From NCBI GenBank assembly GCA_030533325.1, contig JAUNJJ010000003.1, positions 1 through 64,000 of the forward strand: a stretch of 64,000 nucleotides of DNA, given 5' to 3'. The notes under the pieces are model-generated. The model saw only the letters and a list, made by a program, of their open reading frames with translations, ran no database searches and was not told the DNA's origin. Positions 36,578 to 44,462 of this stretch are shown in pieces. Numbering within the stretch: the first letter of the stretch is position 1; the number at the start of each line of letters is the position of its first letter. This stretch comes from Oscillospiraceae bacterium. GTDB taxonomy: Bacteria; Bacillota; Clostridia; Oscillospirales; Ruminococcaceae. A program made the translations under genes and the position numbers.

Positions 36578-37717
36578 TTATCTGTCTAAAAGTCTTTCTG
36601 CAATAAAATCTGCTGCAATATGCTTAACCCAGTGAAACTGTTCACCGACAGGCATTGCATGCATAATGGTTTCTTCTGATACATATGCAGGCTTGTCTGT
36701 AACTTCCAGGCTTTCTTTATATCCATTTGCCTTTTCCAGAAGTGATAATGACGCATCTGTTGTCATCCAGTTATCGTCTGCACTGTGGATAAGGAAGAAG
36801 TCACAGTCAACAGTTCCTTCATTAAGAACTTTCATTCTGTCTACCAGGTCATTCGGATCACATTCATCATATCCATGCTGATATGCTGCCCATTTTCCTC
36901 TTTTCATCCATACAGGAACAGAATCAATTTCGCATATATTAATAAACAACGGAAAAAGACTGACGCAGCACTTTGTATTTTTCATTTTTGCTGAAGCTCT
37001 GAATGCATAACCGCCACCCATGCAAAGTCCAAAATTTGCTATTCTGCTGAAATCAATATCATTTCTGCTGCTTAAATATGCATAAATAGATTCGATTGCA
37101 CAGTCAATCTGATCGCCTATACACTTTTTGTTGTAATCAAACAATGCATCTCCTGTTCCCGGCATATCAACAGTAAGAACAGCAAGACCTCTTTCTGTAA
37201 GAGGGAGAGCAAGCATATCAAGTTCTTCCTTACAGCTTCCAAAGCCTGAATATGTTACAACACATGGATATTTATCCGATGATTTTCCGTCATCAGGAAA
37301 ATGAATATATCCCGGGAGCTTTCCGTTTTCAGTTTCTATCTCTATATATTCAACTTTATTTTTTCTGAGAGAAACTGATTTTCTGTAATTTGAAGCAAGT
37401 TTTTTATAAACTGTTTTCTTCTGATTAATATCATCAGTATTAATCATATAACTTGCATAATAACACTGTGCAGCAAGCATATAATATTTTTCCGCGGAAA
37501 TGATATTTCCCTTTGATTCAGATTTTCCTGCAAAATCAATGTATTTTGTAGCTTTTTGTTCCCATTCCCTGAACCATACTTCCTTTATCATCTTTCCGCT
37601 CATTATATTTATTGAGTCAATCTTCTGAAGTACATATTCTGTATCAAAAGGATCTGTACCAAAAAGCAATGTTCGGGTTGATACCGGATTTAATAAATTT
37701 CTAACTGGCCACTTCAT
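36578..37717 (-). CDS. FrsA-like alpha/beta hydrolase with Cys nucleophile
   Basis: 379 residues from ATG 37717 (CAGGAG seven bases before). A helical N-terminal part (about 1-120) is followed by an alpha/beta hydrolase core: VVTYSGFGSCKEELD, VLTVDMPGTGDALFD, the nucleophile elbow GLCMGGG, LIHSADDNWMT (Asp) and EQFHWVKHIAADF (His). The elbow has Cys (Cys232) where esterases have Ser, as in dienelactone hydrolase. The layout resembles the FrsA/pseudooxynicotine-hydrolase group that can cleave C-C or ester bonds. In this cluster it may act in chain release, cyclisation or cleavage; this is inference. Confidence 0.75.
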   Translation of the reverse strand: MKWPVRNLLNPVSTRTLLFGTDPFDTEYVLQKIDSINIMSGKMIKEVWFREWEQKATKYIDFAGKSESKGNIISAEKYYMLAAQCYYASYMINTDDINQKKTVYKKLASNYRKSVSLRKNKVEYIEIETENGKLPGYIHFPDDGKSSDKYPCVVTYSGFGSCKEELDMLALPLTERGLAVLTVDMPGTGDALFDYNKKCIGDQIDCAIESIYAYLSSRNDIDFSRIANFGLCMGGGYAFRASAKMKNTKCCVSLFPLFINICEIDSVPVWMKRGKWAAYQHGYDECDPNDLVDRMKVLNEGTVDCDFFLIHSADDNWMTTDASLSLLEKANGYKESLEVTDKPAYVSEETIMHAMPVGEQFHWVKHIAADFIAERLLDR

Positions 37718-37718
37718 T

Positions 37719-38081
37719 TTAATTCTCCTGTTCTGTATACTTCCATGCACCTTCACGTGTCATCTCTGTAAACTGCATATATATCCTGTGCGGGTCTATT
37801 TCAATAAATGACTGAAAGATTTCAAGTGCTTTATCGGAAAATTTTTTTAAAAATGTTCTTTTTTCTTCTGCTGAAGAAAAATCTCTGAGATATCTGAATT
37901 CTGCAAATAATACTGTGTCATCAGAATTATTCATATACATATATTCTTCAGATATCATTGACATTACTGCCGGCAAAGGCTTATCAAGAATATCTGCAAG
38001 TTCACGATTCAGATGACTTAAAAATTCAGATTTCTTATCATTATCAAATTTGTAATTAGTCTTTATCTGACAAATAGGCAT
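37719..38081 (-). CDS. MIF/tautomerase-superfamily protein
   Basis: 120 residues. The N-terminal MPICQIKTNYKF supplies Pro2, which becomes the N-terminal catalytic proline of tautomerases after Met removal. Length (about 115-120) and the C-terminal PHRIYMQFTEMTREGAWKYT agree with the MIF (phenylpyruvate/dopachrome tautomerase) branch. One base separates it from the hydrolase gene. It would plausibly catalyse keto-enol isomerisation or aldol-type chemistry on a polyketide intermediate, an uncommon partner for such clusters. Confidence 0.7.
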   Translation of the reverse strand: MPICQIKTNYKFDNDKKSEFLSHLNRELADILDKPLPAVMSMISEEYMYMNNSDDTVLFAEFRYLRDFSSAEEKRTFLKKFSDKALEIFQSFIEIDPHRIYMQFTEMTREGAWKYTEQEN

Positions 38082-38098
38082 GTTATTCTCCGTTATTA

Positions 38099-39301
38099 CT
38101 ATTTTGTATAGATTAATGTTGAGTTCTGTCCGCCAAATCCGAACGAATTTGAAAGAACTGCACGCAGTTCAGCTTTTCTCGCCTCATTAGGAACATAGTC
38201 AAGATCAAGCTCCGGATCGGGCTCATCGTAGTGTAGCGTAGGCGGAATAATCCCCTCATTCAAAGCTTTTATAGAAGCAATTGATTCAAGTGCGCTTCCG
38301 GCACCAAGAGTATGACCTATACTTGACTTTGTTGATGAAACCGGAATCCTGTAAGCACGTTCGCCAAAAAGGTTCTTTATTGCAAATGTTTCATACTTAT
38401 CGTTCAGACCGGTTGATGTTCCGTGAGCATTAATATAGTCTATATCGTCAATTGTAAGTTCTGCCTTTTCAAGGGCAGATTCCATTGCGATTCTCATCCC
38501 TTCTCCATTTTCCATAGGAGACGTCATGTCGGCAGCCTCACTGAAGAATGCATACCCTGATAACTGTGAATAATTTTTTGCATTTCTCTTCTTAACAGAA
38601 GTTTCTGATTCAAGAATCAGTACACCAGCACCCTCACCCATAATAAAACCGTCACGGTTTTTGGAGAAAGGACGACATGCTGTTTTCGGATCAGGGTTTG
38701 AAGACATAGCAAGTATCTGATTAAAGCCTGTAAGACGGTCATGTGTAACAAATCCGGATAATCCGCCTGTTATAACCATGTCATAAAATCCGGTTTCAAT
38801 TAAATGAGCTGACATCGAAATAGCATACCCTGAGGAAGCACATGCACATGCCACACTGAAGCATGCACCATGAATTCCGTATTTTGAAGAAATCAGTGCC
38901 GGAGCTGAACTTGCCATATCTTTCAAAATAATATTTTTTTTGTTATCTGTTTCTGCATCTACATACCCCAGATCTGTAACAGTAAGTATAACAGCAATTC
39001 TTCTGGTATCCATTTTAGAAAAATCAACACCACTGTCATCAACCGCTTCACTTGCAGATGCAAGAAGCATTCTTACAGGTGCTGTAACTGCGTTGAGCTG
39101 CCTTTTGGTCCAGTATTTTTTTGCAAGAGTTTCAAAAGTATCATCAACCTGAGCAGCAACAACAGTATCATGATTTTCTACATCTATTCGTGTAATTTTA
39201 TCAATCCCGCATTTTCCCGCAATAAGATTATTCCAGTATTCATCTACATTGTTTCCTATGGAAGTAATAGCTCCCATTCCTGTAACCAGAACTTTTTCCA
39301 T
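38099..39301 (-). CDS. Beta-ketoacyl-ACP synthase (FabF-like), the only KS of the cluster
   Basis: 400 residues, thiolase fold. VTGMGAITSIGNNVDEYWNN at the start, active Cys154 in ACASSGYAI, and the two His in NAHGTSTGLNDKYE and SSTKSSIGHTLGAG. The catalytic Cys-His-His set and Lys are complete, so it should condense malonyl units, unlike a decarboxylating or chain-length-factor partner. There is only one KS, so chain extension is iterative or a single step. The spacing to the tautomerase gene is 17 bases. Confidence 0.9.
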   Translation of the reverse strand: MEKVLVTGMGAITSIGNNVDEYWNNLIAGKCGIDKITRIDVENHDTVVAAQVDDTFETLAKKYWTKRQLNAVTAPVRMLLASASEAVDDSGVDFSKMDTRRIAVILTVTDLGYVDAETDNKKNIILKDMASSAPALISSKYGIHGACFSVACACASSGYAISMSAHLIETGFYDMVITGGLSGFVTHDRLTGFNQILAMSSNPDPKTACRPFSKNRDGFIMGEGAGVLILESETSVKKRNAKNYSQLSGYAFFSEAADMTSPMENGEGMRIAMESALEKAELTIDDIDYINAHGTSTGLNDKYETFAIKNLFGERAYRIPVSSTKSSIGHTLGAGSALESIASIKALNEGIIPPTLHYDEPDPELDLDYVPNEARKAELRAVLSNSFGFGGQNSTLIYTK

Positions 39302-39321
39302 AAACAGTTCACCACCAAATG

Positions 39322-41127
39322 TTAATCAAAATATTTTTTAAATATCTCTTCTGAAGCCGGAATAAATGCTTCTGAAGGAATGATACTGTTCATTTTATCA
39401 ACAGCATTTTTTATTTTTTCATATCCGAAATCTTTATAGTATGAATTCATCGTTTCTGAAATGCTTAATGTATCACTGAGAATTGATGTCATATCACAGC
39501 CGCATTCTTCAGAGGCATTTACTGCTTCGTTTAATATTGCGGATATGATCATTTCCTTTATCTCATCAGCTGGAAATTCAGAACAAGAATCCTCATTTTC
39601 CCTTTCTGAAATATATCCCAGAAAGTTCCCTGGTTCGCCCGGACATCCGTCGTTCAATAAACCGGAAAAGTAATTTTTGGCTGACACAATCAGATTCTGA
39701 ATTCTCTTTACAAGAGTATCATTTTCACCGGATGTAAAAAGCTTTAATCCGATCGAATCAACCATTCCGAACAGTGCATGCTGAGGAAATATGTCATGCA
39801 AAACTTCCATCATCTTTGAAGTACTGATACTGTACTTTTCCTTTATATTTACTGCTGCAGATACTGCAAAACTAATAAACTGATTCAGGTAGAAGCAGTA
39901 TTCATTTTCAAAAAATACCGGTTCCTTTTTCAGTGCAGTACAAAATGCTTCAGCCATTTTACAGTCACAGCAATTATTGAATTCTACCGTTCCGCTTAGT
40001 TTAACCGGATAGAAGAAGTGAACTCCCATGAACTTATGCTTTTTTACCTCTGAAAAAATTTCTGAAAGCTGCAGAGAGGATGTATTGCTTGCAAAAATGC
40101 AGCCCTCTTTAACTGTTTTATCAAATTCAGCAAAAAGATTCCGCTTTTCAGAAATATCCTCTGAAATAGTTTCTATTATAAGGTCACAGTCATTTAAATG
40201 TGAAATATCAGTTGTAAAAATAAAATTACTGCTGCTGATTTTATATGCGATTTCTGTGAGCTTTCCTCTCTTCAGATTCTTTGAAAGATTTTTCTGAACC
40301 TTTTCTTTATATGTATCTGCATCATGACGGCATAATACAACAAATTCAGCATCGAATATATTATCATGGAGGACATTAAAAATATCCTGTCCCATTTTTC
40401 CGTATCCCGCTATGCCTATTTTTCTGATATTATGTATTCCGGTTTTCTGTATTTTGACAAATTCTGCAACATATTCAGCAGAACGTTCTCTGTCATAATC
40501 AATGAAGTTATCGTTTATAAATTCTATTAATCTGACTGCCGTGCTGTAACCCTGATTTCTTTCACAGAGTATATCACACCACTGTCTTTCTTCGGCTTCA
40601 GCAGCACTTAAAAGATTACCGGTAAGCACCATTTCTATGGCGTCAGATAAACCGCATATTTCAGTGGTCTTTGCTATTCCTCCAAGTGCCGGAAGAATAC
40701 CAAAAGTTGATTCAGGCTGTCCTACACGTGCTGTCGGCTCGCATATTCTTATATGTGAATTAACAGCTATCTCACTTCCTGAACCAATGCAGAATCCTTT
40801 TACTACACTTATCACAGGAAAAGGAAGCTCACACTGCATTGTAAGAGCATGTTTCTGTTCTGTATGTATTTTCGGAAGATTTCCTGTACTGTTGTATTCT
40901 TCGAGCTCGGCTGCAGATCTTTCCATAAGAGACGGTATATCTGCACCACAACTAAAGTGTCTGCCGGAACCGGTTATTATAAAACCTTTTATGGATTTAT
41001 CATATTTATATGTTTCTGCTTCGCTGAGGCAGGACAGAAGAGAATCCATGAAATCTCCTGTCATTATATTATTTCCGGGAGCATCCATTTTCAGAATAAG
41101 TATATCATTTTCTTTTATTAACTCCAT
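39322..41127 (-). CDS. Enoyl-CoA hydratase / 3-hydroxyacyl-CoA dehydrogenase fusion
   Basis: 601 residues with FadB/FadJ-like order. Residues 1-200 are a crotonase domain (GSGRHFSCGADIPSLM oxyanion strand, IGSGSEIAVNSHIRICEP, GQPESTFGILPALGG). From about 238 comes an NAD-binding Rossmann domain (IGIAGYGKMGQDIFNVLHDN, CDLIIETISEDISEK, FASNTSSLQLSE, FMGVHFFYPVKL) and a helical dimerisation domain. True beta-oxidation trifunctional proteins are about 715 residues, so this one is short at the C-terminus. Here it may run in the reductive direction, supplying the keto reduction and dehydration that no SDR-type KR or hotdog DH provides. Confidence 0.85.
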   Translation of the reverse strand: MELIKENDILILKMDAPGNNIMTGDFMDSLLSCLSEAETYKYDKSIKGFIITGSGRHFSCGADIPSLMERSAAELEEYNSTGNLPKIHTEQKHALTMQCELPFPVISVVKGFCIGSGSEIAVNSHIRICEPTARVGQPESTFGILPALGGIAKTTEICGLSDAIEMVLTGNLLSAAEAEERQWCDILCERNQGYSTAVRLIEFINDNFIDYDRERSAEYVAEFVKIQKTGIHNIRKIGIAGYGKMGQDIFNVLHDNIFDAEFVVLCRHDADTYKEKVQKNLSKNLKRGKLTEIAYKISSSNFIFTTDISHLNDCDLIIETISEDISEKRNLFAEFDKTVKEGCIFASNTSSLQLSEIFSEVKKHKFMGVHFFYPVKLSGTVEFNNCCDCKMAEAFCTALKKEPVFFENEYCFYLNQFISFAVSAAVNIKEKYSISTSKMMEVLHDIFPQHALFGMVDSIGLKLFTSGENDTLVKRIQNLIVSAKNYFSGLLNDGCPGEPGNFLGYISERENEDSCSEFPADEIKEMIISAILNEAVNASEECGCDMTSILSDTLSISETMNSYYKDFGYEKIKNAVDKMNSIIPSEAFIPASEEIFKKYFD

Positions 41128-41128
41128 A

Positions 41129-41710
41129 TTAACTGTCCTGCACTTTCTGACGAATCATTTCATAAAAATTAACAGACTCCTGCCTGAAAACTGTCTTAAT
41201 GTTTCCAGTGCGGGCTGCTGTCAGGCATCTTAAAATACAGTTTATTTCAAAAGCTGATTTATCTTTAAATAATGTTTCGCAGTATTTCTTTACTGAATCG
41301 ATGCCCTCAGTTTTTTTAACAAGTTTAGTTCTGTAATCAGAAGCATTTTTTGATCTGAAGTTTGAAATAAGTCTGTATGTATCTGTTCTGCCGCAAAGAA
41401 GTCTGTACCTGTCTGTATTAATTTCTTTGAATATTTCCTGTGTGATAAAATAATCACTGTCTGATAAACGTATATCAAAACACATTAGAAATTCAGCTGA
41501 AAATGCTGAAAAATCAGTACTGTAAAGTATAGTCACAAAACTGGAATCCTCAAGATATTTTTTTCCGGCTTCATTAATCTGAAATTCTGCATCTGTATTT
41601 ATAACAACTGCAGCAATATTTTTTTCTTCAGGAATACTACAGGACATGAGCTGTTCCATAGAGTCAATACTGCTGACTATCATATAGTTTTTTTGTATTT
41701 CGGTTGTCAA
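41129..41710 (-). CDS. Degenerate crotonase-like protein
   Basis: 193 residues. The middle segment FSAEFLMCFDIRLSDSDYFI aligns with the crotonase strand that normally reads ...AL.CDIRIA...A.F, but the glycine-rich oxyanion-hole segments (GRHFS.GAD and G.G) are missing and the protein is 60 residues shorter than usual. It is probably a catalytically dead or structural partner of the neighbouring hydratases. One base separates it from the fusion gene and it overlaps the hotdog thioesterase gene by four. Function uncertain. Confidence 0.6.
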   Translation of the reverse strand: MTTEIQKNYMIVSSIDSMEQLMSCSIPEEKNIAAVVINTDAEFQINEAGKKYLEDSSFVTILYSTDFSAFSAEFLMCFDIRLSDSDYFITQEIFKEINTDRYRLLCGRTDTYRLISNFRSKNASDYRTKLVKKTEGIDSVKKYCETLFKDKSAFEINCILRCLTAARTGNIKTVFRQESVNFYEMIRQKVQDS

Positions 41711-42105
41711 TGTTTTTCCCCCTGAATAAAGTCATATAATTCGTCAGGAATATCGAAAACCATCCGGTCTATGTCAGCAAACATAAGTTTACCGGTAATT
41801 CTGCATGATTTTAAACCTGTTGAATCATTAAAAAAAGTATGCGTGAAATGAAGTATACTACGGGTACAACTCCATTCTGTTTCTATTCGTACTTTATCCA
41901 ATAATCTGAATTCATGCATATACCGGATGTTGTTTTCCAATATAACCGGAAACAGTCCATTCTTCTGAACTGTTTCCAGTAATTTATTTTCATTAAGAAA
42001 TTCCCATTTTGCCTGTTCTGCGTAATTAAGATAAACCGCATTGTTCAGGTGTCCGAAAGAATCAAGTTCATATCCTCTTACTGTTACAAAATATGTACTT
42101 TTCAT
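41707..42105 (-). CDS. Hotdog-fold (4-hydroxybenzoyl-CoA-type) thioesterase
   Basis: 132 residues. The VRGYELDSFGHLNNAVYLNY motif has the catalytic Asp15 and the GHLNN signature of 4HBT/YbgC-like acyl-CoA thioesterases; E in YAEQAKWEF is typical. It should hydrolyse an acyl-CoA or acyl-ACP. It overlaps genes on both sides by four bases, so it is clearly part of the operon. With the type II thioesterase it is one of two separate acyl-releasing enzymes here. Confidence 0.85.
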   Translation of the reverse strand: MKSTYFVTVRGYELDSFGHLNNAVYLNYAEQAKWEFLNENKLLETVQKNGLFPVILENNIRYMHEFRLLDKVRIETEWSCTRSILHFTHTFFNDSTGLKSCRITGKLMFADIDRMVFDIPDELYDFIQGEKH

Positions 42106-42854
42106 CCTTCTTCCATGCTCCTTGATATCTTGTCAAGCAGAACACTGTCAAATGAAGTGTCTTCAGGATCTATCGGGTTTCCGCCTGCTGTGCTGTTAGC
42201 CAGACTGATTATGCTTTTTATCTGAAGTGCACTTTTTCCACTCTTTAGTGTTCGTACAAATTCAGCTGCATCACTCATACAGTTCTTTTTTTCGGAAACA
42301 AGATGAACCAGCTTAAGCTTTTTTGCATCAGTCGCCGAAAGTATTTCACCTGAAAGTATCATAGAAATTGCTTTGCTTTTTCCGACTGTCTTAGTAAGTC
42401 TTTCCACACCATTCATCCCTGGAATAACGCCATGATTTACTTCCGGAAGTGCAAAAAATGCATTCTTTGAACATATTCTGAACTGACAGCTCAATGCAAT
42501 CTCAAGTCCACCGCCAAAACATCCTCCGTTAATTGCTGCAGCTGTTATAATCGGAAGATTTTCAATGTAAAGCAATAACTCTTTGGCTTTTCGCAATAAT
42601 TCAGTATGAGTACTGTGAACAGGTGTACACATCGGGTGATCAAAATGAGTTATATCTGCTCCATGGGAAAAATGTCTGCCTGCCCCTGTAATGATAAGTG
42701 ATGTTACCTGCGGGTTAGCTTTCAAAGCATCTTCAAGAATATCCTTATCAATAAACTCAGGTATTGTCAGAAGATTCTTTTTCCCGTTCTCTATCGTTAA
42801 AACTGCTGAATCTCCTGTTATTTCAAGTGTAGATAAATTTGATTTGTATATCAT
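42102..42854 (-). CDS. Enoyl-CoA hydratase/isomerase
   Basis: 250 residues of complete crotonase fold: SLIITGAGRHFSHGADITHF (first oxyanion-hole strand, G-A-D-I), INGGCFGGGLEIALSCQFRI (second, with a possible catalytic Glu) and FALPEVNHGVIPGMNGVERL (second Glu). Both catalytic Glu regions are occupied, so hydration/dehydration or isomerisation of enoyl thioesters is expected. It is the third gene transcribed, 21 bases after the ACP gene. Confidence 0.85.
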   Translation of the reverse strand: MIYKSNLSTLEITGDSAVLTIENGKKNLLTIPEFIDKDILEDALKANPQVTSLIITGAGRHFSHGADITHFDHPMCTPVHSTHTELLRKAKELLLYIENLPIITAAAINGGCFGGGLEIALSCQFRICSKNAFFALPEVNHGVIPGMNGVERLTKTVGKSKAISMILSGEILSATDAKKLKLVHLVSEKKNCMSDAAEFVRTLKSGKSALQIKSIISLANSTAGGNPIDPEDTSFDSVLLDKISRSMEEG

Positions 42855-42875
42855 TATGAAAATACCGCTTAACTA

Positions 42876-43178
42876 TCAGAGATTTACTATTTCGTCGCCG
42901 TACTGATATATCTTACAGAATACATCGACAACATCCTGCATAGTGTTGAGCGGTGCCTTGAGCAGGTACTTGCCTACACTCTGAAGCTTAACATCCATTT
43001 CATATTTTTCAGATGCCAATTCTACAAGTTCAACGAACATAAGTGAGTCGCCGCCGAGATCATCCTGCGGGTTTGAATCGAGTGAGATTTCTGATGGATC
43101 AATCTCGCATTCTTCTACATAGTAGTCAAAAATCATATCCTTGATTTCGTTTCTTATTTCTTCTGTAATCTCTCTCAT
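42876..43178 (-). CDS. Acyl carrier protein (upstream ACP)
   Basis: 100 residues, acidic and helical. DSNPQDDLGGDSLMFVELVE holds the DSL motif with phosphopantetheine Ser45. Longer than a housekeeping ACP (about 77) by extensions at both ends. It lies between the AT and hydratase genes, so it probably carries the malonyl extender. GGAGG site. Confidence 0.92.
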   Translation of the reverse strand: MREITEEIRNEIKDMIFDYYVEECEIDPSEISLDSNPQDDLGGDSLMFVELVELASEKYEMDVKLQSVGKYLLKAPLNTMQDVVDVFCKIYQYGDEIVNL

Positions 43179-43199
43179 GGTTTTAATCCTCCTGAATAA

Positions 43200-44120
43200 T
43201 TAATCAAAATTTCTTAATGATTTGATTGTTTTAAATTTTGAATTCGGACTGGTTAAACGTGAAGCCTTTTTCACTGCAGCAAGTGTACTCATATCCCAGA
43301 ATTCAGTTACCCCTGCTTTTTCAAGATATTGAATTGTCTGTTTCCACTTCATAGGTTCAAGGAAGTTTCGTTTCTGTTCGTTCGATATGTCATCTGCCTC
43401 AGTCAGTTCTCTCTGACTATAAACAGATACTATCGGGACACTGCTGTTTTTGAATTTCAGACTTTGTAAATGTGAAAAATAAGGCTTTGAGTAATCCGTC
43501 ATAAGACTACTGTGAAAAGCACAGGGAACATCCAGCAAAATGTTTTTTATCGCTCCCTCTTCAGCACTTTTCTGTAAAATTTTTTTAACCTCCGAAAGAA
43601 AACCGGAAACTACTATGAATGTTTCAGAGTTAATACTCGAAACTGCTAATCTGTCTTTTGAAACAAAATCAGCAATCAGACCAGTTACCGTTTCATATTC
43701 CAGACCAATAATTACACCCATACCATACTGTTCTGAACTTTTAGATGCTTCAGAAATACTTGATATAACACCCTTTAAAATTGTAATTGATTCTTCAAGC
43801 GCAATAGAACCGGAACAGCAGCATACATTGTTTAATCCTAAACTGTATCCTGCAATATAGTCAGGCTTTATTCCGTGTTTAAGTAAAGAATCATATACAG
43901 TACAGTCGCAAAGTCCGGTTATAATCCACTCCGCAAATGTTTTATCAAGTCCGCTTAATGAAGATTTGTCAAAAAGGTATTTTCTCAGATTAAGGTTCGT
44001 GAAATCAGATGCACGGTCACACAATCCATAAAAATAATTCATTTCATCCTCACTAAGCATAGCAAGTGATTTGTCAATATCGCTTCCTACACCCTGAAAC
44101 AAAAATGCCTTCTTTGAAAT
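43200..44120 (-). CDS. Malonyl/acyl transferase (AT, FabD-like), first gene of the cluster
   Basis: About 306 residues. The natural start is ATT at 44120-44118, eight bases after a perfect GGAGG (44129-44133), which gives ISKKAFLFQGVGSD, the expected beginning of an AT fold; the nearest ordinary start codon, TTG at 44102, cuts into that strand and has no ribosome site. The nucleophile Ser93 lies in GYSLGLNN (Tyr replaces the usual His of GHSxG) and the catalytic His203 in CAFHSSLM. It should load an extender onto the neighbouring ACP; the altered motif leaves the acyl specificity open. Confidence 0.85.
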   Translation of the reverse strand: MSKKAFLFQGVGSDIDKSLAMLSEDEMNYFYGLCDRASDFTNLNLRKYLFDKSSLSGLDKTFAEWIITGLCDCTVYDSLLKHGIKPDYIAGYSLGLNNVCCCSGSIALEESITILKGVISSISEASKSSEQYGMGVIIGLEYETVTGLIADFVSKDRLAVSSINSETFIVVSGFLSEVKKILQKSAEEGAIKNILLDVPCAFHSSLMTDYSKPYFSHLQSLKFKNSSVPIVSVYSQRELTEADDISNEQKRNFLEPMKWKQTIQYLEKAGVTEFWDMSTLAAVKKASRLTSPNSKFKTIKSLRNFD

Positions 44121-44171
44121 AAATAATTCCTCCCAGATTGGTAATAATAAAATGCTTTTTTATCCTAAACA

Positions 44172-44200
44172 ATTATAACAGAAAATTATTTTAAATTCAA
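44172..44200 (-). promoter_or_regulatory. Promoter of the acyl-pathway cluster
   Basis: On the minus strand TTGAAT (44200-44195), 17-base spacer, TATAAT (44177-44172) with TG two bases before it, an excellent sigma-A promoter. Leader to the ATT start is about 45 bases. A 13-base T-run lies further upstream (around 44250). Confidence 0.75.
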
Positions 44201-44283
44201 TTTAAAAATTAAATTTCATTTTTTTGTGCATTATTAACCATCCATTTTTTTTTTTTGTTTGCATAATGACGAATTTTTATATT

Positions 44284-44320
44284 AAAAAGAGGATGCATAG
44301 CTTCAGCGTTACATCCTCTT
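44284..44320 (-). terminator. Terminator downstream of the split tRNA-Leu
   Basis: Stem AAGAGGATG/CATCCTCTT (44287-44295 with 44312-44320), then TTTTT on the minus strand. It would be the original terminator of the tRNA gene. Confidence 0.75.
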
Positions 44321-44331
44321 CAAAAACAATA

Positions 44332-44375
44332 AGGAACGAGACGTTGATTGCAAGTTCAATCAACGTCTCGTTCCT
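44332..44375. repeat. Perfect 19-base-pair hairpin next to the split tRNA
   Basis: Arms 44332-44350 and 44357-44375 pair without mismatch around a six-base loop. No T-run follows on either strand, so it is not a simple terminator. Confidence 0.8.
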
Positions 44376-44390
44376 CTGAATAATTTTGTA

Positions 44391-44444
44391 TGCCGGCAGT
44401 GGGGGTCGAACCCACACGGTGTTGCCACCACGGGATTTTGAGTC
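44391..44444 (-). tRNA. 3' part of tRNA-Leu(CAA), split by element integration
   Basis: On the minus strand the anticodon loop CTCAAAA (anticodon CAA at 44440-44438), a class II variable arm (GGTG GCAA CACC), a perfect T-arm (GTGGG TTCGACC CCCAC) and the acceptor strand TGCCGGC with discriminator A are intact. Upstream of the anticodon stem the sequence departs: the bases that should pair with TCCCG read ACAGA, and no GCCGGCA acceptor strand is found. A vague tRNA-like stretch (GCCGAATTGGCTGAC) precedes it but cannot fold. It is therefore the displaced 3' part left at the junction with the conjugative element; the intact tRNA should be at the element's other end. Confidence 0.75.
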
Positions 44445-44462
44445 TGTCAGCCAATTCGGCAT

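Noticed and set aside
38099..39301. KS as a decarboxylating HMG-cassette ketosynthase
   Set aside because: The active Cys is present and no HMG-CoA-synthase-like gene exists in the cluster.
34034..44120. Aryl polyene or dialkylresorcinol cluster
   Set aside because: The SDR ketoreductase, FabZ-like dehydratase, second KS/CLF and aromatase genes that define those are missing.
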